Positions 11,430 through 23,100 of a stretch of 64,000 nt of DNA are shown here, piece by piece (position 1 is the first letter of the stretch; the number at the start of each line of letters is the position of its first letter). Source of the stretch: Zygaena filipendulae. Taxonomy: Eukaryota > Arthropoda > Insecta > Lepidoptera > Zygaenidae. Both the position numbers and the translations under genes were made by a program. The DNA lies in contig OU015657.1 of NCBI GenBank assembly GCA_907165275.2, positions 10,811,001-10,875,000 of the forward strand, given 5' to 3'. A model generated the notes under the pieces. That model did not search any database, was not told where the DNA came from, and saw nothing but the letters and a program-made list of their open reading frames with translations.

Positions 11430-11642
11430 AAAGTTGTGCCCCGCGGTTTCACCCGCGTTAATTTCAGAGTTCCCTCGGGAATTCCGGGATAAAAGTACCC
11501 TATGTGTTAATCTGATGTATAAGCTATATTATTGTAAAGTTTCATTTAAATCCATCTAGTAGTTTTTGCGTGAAAGAGTAACAAACATCCATCCATCCAT
11601 ACATACTTACAAACTTTCGCGTTTATAATATTAGTAGGATTA
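11430..11642 (+). repeat. CCGCGG repeat, near full length
   Basis: Complete head (TGCCCCGCGGTTTCACCCGCG), GGGATAAAAGTACCCTATG, the TAAATCCATCTAGTAGTTTTTGCGTGAAAG module, a (CATC)n stretch and the tail TTTATAATATTAGTAGGAT. Confidence 0.9.
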
Positions 11643-11939
11643 GGAGAATTTTAACGAATAGTTGCCGATATATGCAATCGATAAATCCATAGCGGTGTGT
11701 GTAAGGTCAGCAATTAATACGACATGACATCTGAATAATGGTATTATACACGGTTATGTTGGGATCATGTTGTATTCATTTCGTTACACCACAAAACAAA
11801 ATCATATTATAGGTACGACGTTGATATTTGACTAGATAATTTTTAATTGTACGCAGCGCAACTTGGTTCCAATTAAACAGAGCTTGAACTATGATATCAG
11901 ATCACTGATGAGTATTATATTATCTGTGACTGATGTATC

Positions 11940-12164
11940 TTTACTAATATTATAAAGAGGTAAAGTTTGTGAGTTTGTGAATTGTGAGTGTGATGTTGTA
12001 GGGGGTAAGGACGTTGTGTTCTGGATCTACTGAACCGATCTTAAAAATTATTTCACCAATAGGAAACTACGGTAGTACTTACTTAGTGGGTACTTTTATC
12101 CCAAAATTCTTATGGGAACTCCAAAATTACCGCGGGTGAAACCGTGGGTGACAGCTAGTATTTA
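11940..12164 (-). repeat. CCGCGG repeat, near full length, inverted
   Basis: Begins with the inverted tail TTACTAATATTATAAAGAGG and ends with the inverted head TTACCGCGGGTGAAACCGTGGGTGACAGCTAGTA. Confidence 0.85.
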
Positions 12165-12242
12165 TATAAAAACATTCTCATAATACATGCTACACATTAA
12201 TGGGTAAAAATAATTTTAACCATCATCACAAAAATAAATGCA

Positions 12243-12285
12243 GAAGCGGGGGTCGAACCCGCGCAGCTGATTCACCAAATCAAAA
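12243..12285 (-). repeat. tRNA-like B-box fragment (SINE or tRNA relic)
   Basis: The minus strand reads GCGCGGGTTCGACCCCCGC, a T-arm with a perfect RNA polymerase III B box and a 5-bp stem. The rest of a cloverleaf cannot be built, so this is a relic or SINE piece rather than a tRNA gene. Confidence 0.35.
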
Positions 12286-12289
12286 TTTA

Positions 12290-14082
12290 GGTTTACAGAA
12301 GACATTTTACTTAGCGATTTAAACCGAACGAATAATAAGGATAATAACTATTTTTATGTGGAGAGGTTATATTATAAATGAAATTAGATTTGTATGTTTA
12401 TTCATATTAAATGGTAGGTTTTATTATTAAAATATTGTAAGTAACTACTTCCCGTACATTTTGCAACTAATTTCACAATAATAAACAGTGGCTCAACATA
12501 ATATATTACATAATATCTACCTACTAAAATGTTAAATGAGCGAATCTACTAAAATGTAAAATAAAGATAAATTTTAGAATATTTGTTACTTATATATCTA
12601 CGGATCATTGAATAAATTATTCTTTGAAACCTACTTTATAACAGTACAAAAAGTGGCTACGTATTGTGTTGGTCTTTACATCACAGTTGAGTATTAAATT
12701 ATAGTAACATTAATTAATTATTATACGCGATTTTCCTCACCTATTTGTTAAACATAACCCTTTGATTTGTTGAACATAATGGCCGAAACACATTGGGCTT
12801 TAAAGGCCCTATTAGGCCATTTACCCTAAAATTAAGTAGTTTACAAAGAAACGTTCATAATATCAGAATAAAGATAAACGTAGTAGTATTTTCACAGATT
12901 ATATACCAATAGGCGGGAAATATTAGGTAGACGATAACAGCCCTTCAGGAGGATCTTCACATTGTTTTCATGCGAATTTCAATGGATATTTTGTTACGCT
13001 ACGGACTAATTTTCCTTTTCGGCGGACACTAAAGTCTTTTGTTTTCAGTACTCTTTCAGCGTAGATTTTTGTATACTAAATTAAAATATCTAAGAAAATT
13101 CGTACAAAAAAAAATCAAATCGTGACGATAACTCATAAACTACATAGTTAACGTTAGTCAATTTTACCACTCAGTCATTGATTTATCGGCTGCTGGTCTA
13201 TTTATCTGCAGTGAGAGCGAAATCTTCTCAATCGATTGTGGTGTTAAGAAACCACTAAGGTTTAAGGAAAAGATAAAATTTTATCGAGTATAGGTTCTTT
13301 TCAGTTGTTGAACTTTATTATCATCGCAGTAAGATTCAAAGTGATCCCATATTTTCGATTCTGACTGCATAATAGATAAGTGCGTGCTCCTATAAGCCTT
13401 AAACTGATTGATATCTCTCTATAATATTTAAGAAGAACGATTTTAGTTTAACATTTGCTTAACATTTATACATATTTAAGTTATCATAGATATGTGTAAT
13501 GTAGGTATACTATATGCCCAGATTTGAAAGTGGGACACTTTCATATGTTCATCGCATTGGGTTTAAATACCAATTTGAACTTCGGACCTTTTGATTTGAA
13601 TGGGCCAAATCAATTCTTCTTCAATAAATCAATGATTAAATAAAAAATTGTGTTCAACAACAGTTATTAATGAATTAATTAAAACGAATATTTCTTTTTT
13701 TGATTAAAAAGCAAATTTACATACGTGTTCTAATTAAATCTTGACTCGGGCGTTTCTTGAGTTTCATAACTTCACAACTAAACCGTGCAAATCTATTTAC
13801 AAATATTTGAATAGAACAATAATGTACGTACAATTTTATTTTTTATTTTATCAATCTTTGAGACACCGAAAGCCTAACTAATGAATCTAGCATCGCCGGC
13901 AATATAGTAATATGCACGACAACTAATAAAATAATAATAGGAGTAATAATATTAATTATTATTAAATAACTATAATCTTAGACAATAATCATAACATTAT
14001 TAATTATTGTAGGATAAATAAACCTGTACATTTTGGTATAAAAAACTTGCCTCGACAACCCGAAGTGAGTGAGTGAAGCAGT
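12290..14082. other. Intergenic sequence and Snx4 3' UTR side
   Basis: The Snx4 3' UTR must start at 14082. Minus-strand AATAAA hexamers at about 13835-13848, some 240 bases past the stop, are reasonable poly(A) signals. The rest is AT-rich with no gene I can support. Confidence 0.45.
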
Positions 14083-14133
14083 TCAGGGCATATTTTGAAG
14101 GCATTCTTTGATTTGGGACCACGCTTGTAAATT
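14083..14133 (-). CDS. Snx4: Snx4 coding exon 10 and stop
   Basis: Acceptor TTTGCAG, then NLQAWSQIKECLQNMP and TGA. The C-terminus aligns with the GIQVWTNAKECFSKM end of vertebrate SNX4, so the gene is complete. Confidence 0.93.
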   Translation of the reverse strand, partial: NLQAWSQIKECLQNMP

Positions 14134-17100
14134 CTGCAAACAAAATAAACTATTATATTATTTTACCCAATACGTGTCTGTCGTTCACTTCTGTAAAATT
14201 TTATAGGACTAAAAATGTTCTGCGTCAGTTTACTTCCCGCAGCACAACGCTGCGCCTATTCATTCCAATTGCCACGATTTAGCTAATAGTAATGACTGTT
14301 TTAACCCTTTAAATAAATAAATAAATAAAAATGTTTTTTCATTACTCATACTCGGAAAGTAGGTCTGAAATTGCCTGAGAAGCGGGTTGAAAGTAACACT
14401 TTTCAGCCCTAGGGAGAATCGCTTTCAACTGACAGCTGGATACTGCAGAAACTCAAGTTTTTTTTTTATGTCATAGGGGGCATACTTACTGGCCAGTAGC
14501 ACACCTAATGGTTGATTTATGTAAAATAAAATTCACTCATTTTTTTCTTTAGCTAATTCCTATTTTTATTTTGACTTTCCTTGCATTCGTAATGAAAAGC
14601 ACAGTGTTATCCTCGGGAGAAAGACTTATTTAGTCCCTCGATCTATTGGCGCCAAACCCCGTCTCGGGACTAAATAAGTTACTTTCACCCCTAGGATAAC
14701 AATGTACTATTGCAGCCTTAACTCACTTCCAGCGCCACAACCTTTAGGCATAAATATTTAAAATTGCAGTGATTTGTTAGTAACGAATTGACACGAATGT
14801 TTGGCGCAAGGAGCACGTCTTTCGTAGATCGTGATATTACGGGGATGGCGGTGAAGGGATTAATTTTGATTTTTTCTGCTAAGAAACTTATTGGAACGAA
14901 GTTCCTTACTATTAGGTATTAGTATCTTTTCTAAAACGTACTCACCTTTTTAGCAGCTTTAATTTGCAGCGATATGAAGCCGACGAGCGACTCGTGGAGG
15001 TCTTTGTCTTTCTGCTTTTGGAACAGTTCAATCTCCAAGGACACTTTCTTGGAGAATTCCCTTAAACGAACATAAATTTAATTTAAAACTAATCGCCGCC
15101 CCCGGATATGTTCGCGTGATGTCCTAAAGCACAACCTTAATACTAACATATTATAATACGCTTTAAGTTTGAAACTGACGTGAATATTACTCTGTCTGGT
15201 AATGCACTTACTGTGTTAAAATAAGCGCCTGTACGCTATAAAAATCATATCTGCAGGTTATTTATTTTGAAATCTATGGCAGAATATGTAAATAGGGTAA
15301 ATATATTTTTTTCATAATAATAATAACAATATATCTGCAGTAATTTATTAAAACATAAAAAAAAAATCTAAAAACCGCCAACATTTTTGGCACTTCCAAT
15401 TCTTAAGGGATAAATAAATGTCGCAGAGTTATCATATCATCACAAGTCAGTATTCACTCTATTTCACATATTTTACTATACAGATATCGTTAAAGCGGAT
15501 CCCTTACACATACACATTACACACACACGCTTAGATACGCTAAACTTTGTTTTATTTTGACATTTTTGATTTTTCATAAAAAGTTTAAAATTTTATTGTA
15601 CAAATAATTGTAATGTATATCTTGTTTTATATTCGTTTTTATTAAAGATATGGAAGAGCTGCACATCCTAACAAAAGTATATATTTATATTTAAAAGGAT
15701 GTTCAACAAACCATATTTGCAAAAATACCTTTGGTTATGAAATAAAAAATTTGAATTTGAATAGCGACAACGATAGCAACTCACTCGAGATCGGCCTTCG
15801 CCTTCTGTATGGCGAGCTGGTCCGCCTCGATCTTGGCGTCGAGCGCGCGCGTGCTCTGGTCGCGCACGATGTCCGGCTCCGTGGTGCCGAACAGCCGCGA
15901 CATGAGCCCCGACTTGCCGGCCGCCGCGCGCCCGCGCTCCGACACCCTGCCCGCACCGCGCACACGTCGTCATGTACAAATGTATACCCTATACCCTGTA
16001 GCGGGGCTGCTCCGACACCCTGCCCGCACCGCGCACACGTCGTCAGATACAGATATATACCCTATACCCTGTAGCGGGGCTGCTCCGACAGCCTGCCCGC
16101 ACCGCGCACACGTCGTCAGATACAGATATATACCCTACACCCTGTAGCGGGGCTGCTCCGACAGCCTGCCCGCACCGCGCACACGTCGTCAGATACAGAT
16201 ATATACCCTATACCCTGTAGCGGGGCTGCTCCGACAGCCTGCCCGCACCGCGCACACGTCGTCAGATACAGATATATACCCTACACCCTGTAGCGGGGCT
16301 GCTCCGACACCCTGCCCGCACCGCGCACACGTCGTCAGATACAGATATATACCCTACACCCTGTAGCGGGGCTGCTCCGACACCCTGCCCGCACCGCGCA
16401 CACGTCGTCAGATACAGATATATACCCTACACCCTGTAGCGGGGCTGCTCCGACACCCTGCCCACACCGCGCACACGTCGTCAGATACAGATATATACCC
16501 TACACCCTGTAGCGGGGCTGCTCCGACACCCTGCCCGCACCGCGCACACGTCGTCAGATACAGATATATACCCTACACCCTGTAGCGGGGCTGCTCCGAC
16601 ACCCTGCCCGCACCGCGCACACGTCGTCAGATACAGATATATACCCTATACCCTGTAGCGGGGCTGCTCCGACACCCTGCCCGCACCGCGCACACGTCGT
16701 CAGATACAGATATATACCCTACACCCTGTAGCGGGGCTGCTCCGACACCCTGCCCGCACCGCGCACACGTCGTCAGATACAGATATATACCCTACACCCT
16801 GTAGCGGGGCTGCTCCGACACCCTGCCCGCACCGCGCACACGTCGTCAGATACAGATATATACCCTACACCCTGTAGCGGGGCTGCTCCGACACCCTGCC
16901 CGCACCGCGCACACGTCGTCATGTACAAATGTATACCCTATACCCTGTAGCGGGGCTGCTCCGACACCCTGCCCGCACCGCGCACACGTCGTCAGATACA
17001 GATATATACCCTACAGCCTGTAGCGGGGCTGCTCCGACACCCTGCCCGCACCGCGCACACGTCGTCAGATACAGATATATACCCTACACCCTGTAGCGGG

Positions 17101-20100
17101 GCTGCTCCGACACCCTGCCCGCACCGCGCACACGTCGTCAGATACAGATATATACCCTACACCCTGTAGCGGGGCTGCTCCGACACCCTGCCCGCACCGC
17201 GCACACGTCGTCAGATACAGATATATACCCTACACCCTGTAGCGGGGCTGCTCCGACACCCTGCCCGCACCGCGCACACGTCGTCAGATACAGATATATA
17301 CCCTACACCCTGTAGCGGGGCTGCTCCGACACCCTGCCCGCACCGCGCACACGTCGTCAGATACAGATATATACCCTACACCCTGTAGCGGGGCTGCTCC
17401 GACACCCTGCCCGCACCGCGCACACGTCGTCAGATACAGATATATACCCTACACCCTGTAGCGGGGCTGCTCCGACACCCTGCCCGCACCGCGCACACGT
17501 CGTCAGATACAGATATATACCCTACAGCCTGTAGCGGGGCTGCTCCGACACCCTGCCCGCACCGCGCACACGTCGTCAGATACAGATATATACCCTACAC
17601 CCTGTAGCGGGGCTGCTCCGACACCCTGCCCGCACCGCGCACACGTCGTCAGATACAGATATATACCCTACACCCTGTAGCGGGGCTGCTCCGACACCCT
17701 GCCCGCCCCGCGCACACGTCGTCAGATACAGATATATACCCTACACCCTGTAGCGGGGCTGCTCCGACACCCTGCCCGCACCGCGCACACGTCGTCAGAT
17801 ACAGATATATACCCTACAGCCTGTAGCGGGGCTGCTCCGACACCCTGCCCGCACCGCGCACACGTCGTCAGATACAGATATATACCCTACACCCTGTAGC
17901 GGGGCTGCTCCGACACCCTGCCCGCACCGCGCACACGTCGTCAGATACAGATATATACCCTACACCCTGTAGCGGGGCTGCTCCGACACCCTGCCCGCAC
18001 CGCGCACACGTCGTCAGATACAGATATATACCCTACACCCTGTAGCGGGGCTGCTCCGACACCCTGCCCGCACCGCGCACACGTCGTCAGATACAGATAT
18101 ATACCCTACACCCTGTAGCGGGGCTGCTCCGACACCCTGCCCGCACCGCGCACACGTCGTCAGATACAGATATATACCCTACACCCTGTAGCGGGGCTGC
18201 TCCGACACCCTGCCCGCACCGCGCACACGTCGTCAGATACAGATATATACCCTACACCCTGTAGCGGGGCTGCTCCGACACCCTGCCCGCACCGCGCACA
18301 CGTCGTCAGATACAGATATATACCCTACACCCTGTAGCGGGGCTGCTCCGACACCCTGCCCGCACCGCGCACACGTCGTCAGATACAGATATATACCCTA
18401 CACCCTGTAGCGGGGCTGCTCCGACACCCTGCCCGCACCGCGCACACGTCGTCATGTACAAATGTATACCCTATACCCTGTAGCGGGGCTGCTCCGACAC
18501 CCTGCCCGCACCGCGCACACGTCGTCAGATACAGATATATACCCTACAGCCTGTAGCGGGGCTGCTCCGACACCCTGCCCGCACCGCGCACACGTCGTCA
18601 GATACAGATATATACCCTACACCCTGTAGCGGGGCTGCTCCGACACCCTGCCCGCACCGCGCACACGTCGTCAGATACAGATATATACCCTACACCCTGT
18701 AGCGGGGCTGCTCCGACACCCTGCCCGCACCGCGCACACGTCGTCAGATACAGATATATACCCTACACCCTGTAGCGGGGCTGCTCCGACACCCTGCCCG
18801 CACCGCGCACACGTCGTCAGATACAGATATATACCCTACACCCTGTAGCGGGGCTGCTCCGACACCCTGCCCGCACCGCGCACACGTCGTCAGATACAGA
18901 TATATACCCTACACCCTGTAGCGGGGCTGCTCCGACACCCTGCCCGCACCGCGCACACGTCGTCAGATACAGATATATACCCTACACCCTGTAGCGGGGC
19001 TGCTCCGACACCCTGCCCGCACCGCGCACACGTCGTCAGATACAGATATATACCCTACACCCTGTAGCGGGGCTGCTCCGACACCCTGCCCGCACCGCGC
19101 ACACGTCGTCAGATACAGATATATACCCTACAGCCTGTAGCGGGGCTGCTCCGACACCCTGCCCGCACCGCGCACACGTCGTCAGATACAGATATATACC
19201 CTACACCCTGTAGCGGGGCTGCTCCGACACCCTGCCCGCACCGCGCACACGTCGTCAGATACAGATATATACCCTACACCCTGTAGCGGGGCTGCTCCGA
19301 CACCCTGCCCGCACCGCGCACACGTCGTCAGATACAGATATATACCCTACACCCTGTAGCGGGGCTGCTCCGACACCCTGCCCGCACCGCGCACACGTCG
19401 TCAGATACAGATATATACCCTACAGCCTGTAGCGGGGCTGCTCCGACACCCTGCCCGCACCGCGCACACGTCGTCAGATACAGATATATACCCTACACCC
19501 TGTAGCGGGGCTGCTCCGACACCCTGCCCGCACCGCGCACACGTCGTCAGATACAGATATATACCCTACACCCTGTAGCGGGGCTGCTCCGACACCCTGC
19601 CCGCACCGCGCACACGTCGTCAGATACAGATATATACCCTACACCCTGTAGCGGGGCTGCTCCGACACCCTGCCCGCACCGCGCACACGTCGTCAGATAC
19701 AGATATATACCCTACACCCTGTAGCGGGGCTGCTCCGACACCCTGCCCGCACCGCGCACACGTCGTCAGATACAGATATATACCCTACACCCTGTAGCGG
19801 GGCTGCTCCGACACCCTGCCCGCACCGCGCACACGTCGTCAGATACAGATATATACCCTACACCCTGTAGCGGGGCTGCTCCGACACCCTGCCCGCACCG
19901 CGCACACGTCGTCAGATACAGATATATACCCTACACCCTGTAGCGGGGCTGCTCCGACACCCTGCCCGCACCGCGCACACGTCGTCAGATACAGATATAT
20001 ACCCTACACCCTGTAGCGGGGCTGCTCCGACACCCTGCCCGCACCGCGCACACGTCGTCAGATACAGATATATACCCTACACCCTGTAGCGGGGCTGCTC

Positions 20101-23100
20101 CGACACCCTGCCCGCACCGCGCACACGTCGTCAGATACAGATATATACCCTACACCCTGTAGCGGGGCTGCTCCGACACCCTGCCCGCACCGCGCACACG
20201 TCGTCAGATACAGATATATACCCTACACCCTGTAGCGGGGCTGCTCCGACACCCTGCCCGCACCGCGCACACGTCGTCAGATACAGATATATACCCTACA
20301 CCCTGTAGGGGGGCTGCTCCGACACCCTGCCCGCACCGCGCACACGTCGTCAGATACAGATATATACCCTACACCCTGTAGCGGGGCTGCTCCGACACCC
20401 TGCCCGCACCGCGCACACGTCGTCAGATACAGATATATACCCTACACCCTGTAGCGGGGCTGCTCCGACACCCTGCCGCACCGCGCACACATCATCATGT
20501 ACAAATGTACACCCTACACCCTGTAGCGGGGCTGCTAGTAATGCCAACTTATACCTACTGCTAGGTCACTGAGTACTGACATCATATCGAACAAAATCTA
20601 TACTAATACTAGCTGTCCCCCGCGATTTCATCCGCGGTAATTTCGGAGTTCCCGCGGGAATTCCGGAAAAAAAGTGCTGTAGTTTACGGTGATAAGCAGT
20701 TCCCCGCATCAATTCCGGAGTGCCCGCGGGAATTCCGGGATAAAAACTATCCTATCTTTTAAGTTGGACCATTTTATAAATGGTTATAAAATTTTATCAA
20801 AATCCGTTCAGTAGTTTCGGAGTCCATCGCGGACAAACAACGTGACACGTGATTTATATATATTAGATTAAATTATAAATGTGAAAGTTTGGATGGATAG
20901 ATGGATGTTTCTTATTAAATCACACCAGAACGGCAGAACGGAATTGGATGAATTTACGCATTATACTACTTACTTGAGACATCTTTTTAAACTAATCGTA
21001 AATACCAATAATATCGGCTCCATGCGCACGTGGTCTCAGCACTGTACTTAAACACCACACTCGTCCGTCGGTCGGTAACGTACTAACTCTGTGCGTCACA
21101 CACATCTACATTGGAGCCCGTGCGGAGGAGACGACAAGTGCGTGCTTATCTCTTTCTCGCATACACTACATCTAACCCGATGACAAGTTTGAATATGAAC
21201 TGGTTGTTAAAGACCTGTTGTTGAGCGTGTCGTGCGCGTTCTCCAAAGCGCGCTGCAGCGCTTCGTGGTTGCTGCACAGCTGCTGCAGCGCTCCCGCGTA
21301 GAACAGGTACTCCTTGAGCTGGTCCGCGAGTTGCTCTTCGTCCTCCGCCACCGAGTCTATGCTGTCTGCTATCGAGTCTGACATGAACAACAAATAACCA
21401 AAAAAATAAAAATCATGACCCTTACAGTGGTGAAACTAGAACCACCTGTTATAAAAACAAAAATTTATATTGAAAAACAATACCACTATACAAATACATT
21501 AGAATATAAAGAATAGGGTACATAATTATGTACTACTTTTGATGACAATTGTTGCATTTAAACTTGATATCCCAAAGTTGAAAAAATATCAGAAAACTAA
21601 TATTATGAAGAGAAGTATAGATTTTTTGTATGTTTGTCTATACTAATAAAGAGGAAAGATTAGATTTTTTGTTTGTTTGTTACGATTTAACACAAAAACT
21701 ACCTGACTGATTTAAAAAATGGTTTCACCATTAAAAAGCTGCATTATCCCTGAGTAACATAGGTTATATTTTAATCCGGAATTCCCGCGGGAACTCCGAA
21801 ATTATTGCGGGCGAAACCGTGCAGGACAGCTAGTAATGGATAAATACCAAAACTACCATACCAATTTAAAAAATTCATACACTTATTGGAAGCTACAGTA
21901 TTAGTGCCATAGGAAACTTTTTAGAGTTCCCCGAGGGAGTTCCGAAATTCACGCAAATGTAACTGCTAGTTTATAACGTAGAAATATGCTAGTCTCTTAT
22001 ATGGATAGCTGTTTCCCGCTAACGTCCACAAACATTATCACTTTGCAATATATTAGTGTAAAAAACAAACCAAGCTGTCTTACCGAAGTAATGCCCGGCC
22101 TTTTGCAGACCGTCCCCCATTTCCTTCTCGATGACACTCCACTCGCTAAACAGTTTGCCGTAGTTGGCGTGCAGCTTGCATAGCGCGTAGTTCTTTTCTA
22201 TTATCTTTGACCTGTCGGGAGATTTTATCACATAATCTATTACCTCTATTTGTTTTTAAATTAATATTATGTATTTTGGATGAAATTTTTAACCGACTTC
22301 CAAAAAGGAGGAGGTTCTATGTTCGATTGTATGTATGTTTTTTTTTTTTTTTTTTTTTTTTTATGTATGTTCACCGATTACTCGAAGACGGTTGGACCGA
22401 TTTGAAAAATTCTTTTTTTGTTTGAAAGGGTATACTCCCAATTAGGTCCCATTGCCACCAAGTCCAGATCTGATGGTGGGATCTTGGAGAAATCGAGGGA
22501 ACTCTTCAAAAATTATAGGCACACCTATAGCGATTTGGGTATTTTTTATAGTAAATCGTTCATTTGCTTTTGAAAAGCAAAATTTGAAGAAGTGGAACTG
22601 ATGATGAAGACCACAGATGGTCATCGGAACTACTCAACAATAATATGTAGTTCACGGATTCCGATTGGAGCGATTTCGAAAATTGTTTTTTTGGATTTTT
22701 TATATTAAATCGTTTATTTGCTTTTGGGAAGTAAAATTTGAAGAAGTGGAACTGATGATGAAGACCACAGATGGTCATCAGAACTGCTAAATAATAGGTA
22801 TTTCACAGATTCCGATTCGTTAACTTTAATATGGTTTCTAAACAATTTATGTTCATCACAATGTATATGGTGAAGTGGAACTGATGATGATGTACCAGGA
22901 GAACTCCTCAACAATTAACGTCCCTGCGTCGGGAAAAGCAATATTTTGTAAAAGGTGATGAGCAGTTGACATTAGGCTATTGTAACTTAGAGAAATTACG
23001 AACTAAGTCACTTAAAAGCGAGAAATAAACAAATTTTTAACAAAAAAATTAAAACCGACTTCCAAAAACATAAAACTAAAAATCTCAAAATAAAAAGCTA

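Noticed and set aside
15936..20536. CRISPR-like array
   Set aside because: Whole units are near-identical with no unique spacers, and the context is a eukaryotic intron.
15668..20547. Several open frames of 60-112 codons inside and at the edge of the 73-bp array, on both strands
   Set aside because: They follow from the repeat period and stop within one to two units. The only coding sequence here is Snx4 exon 8 at its edge.
22560..22914. Overlapping minus-strand frames with repeated DDHLWSSSSVPLLQIL
   Set aside because: They come from the internal tandem duplication of an interspersed repeat.
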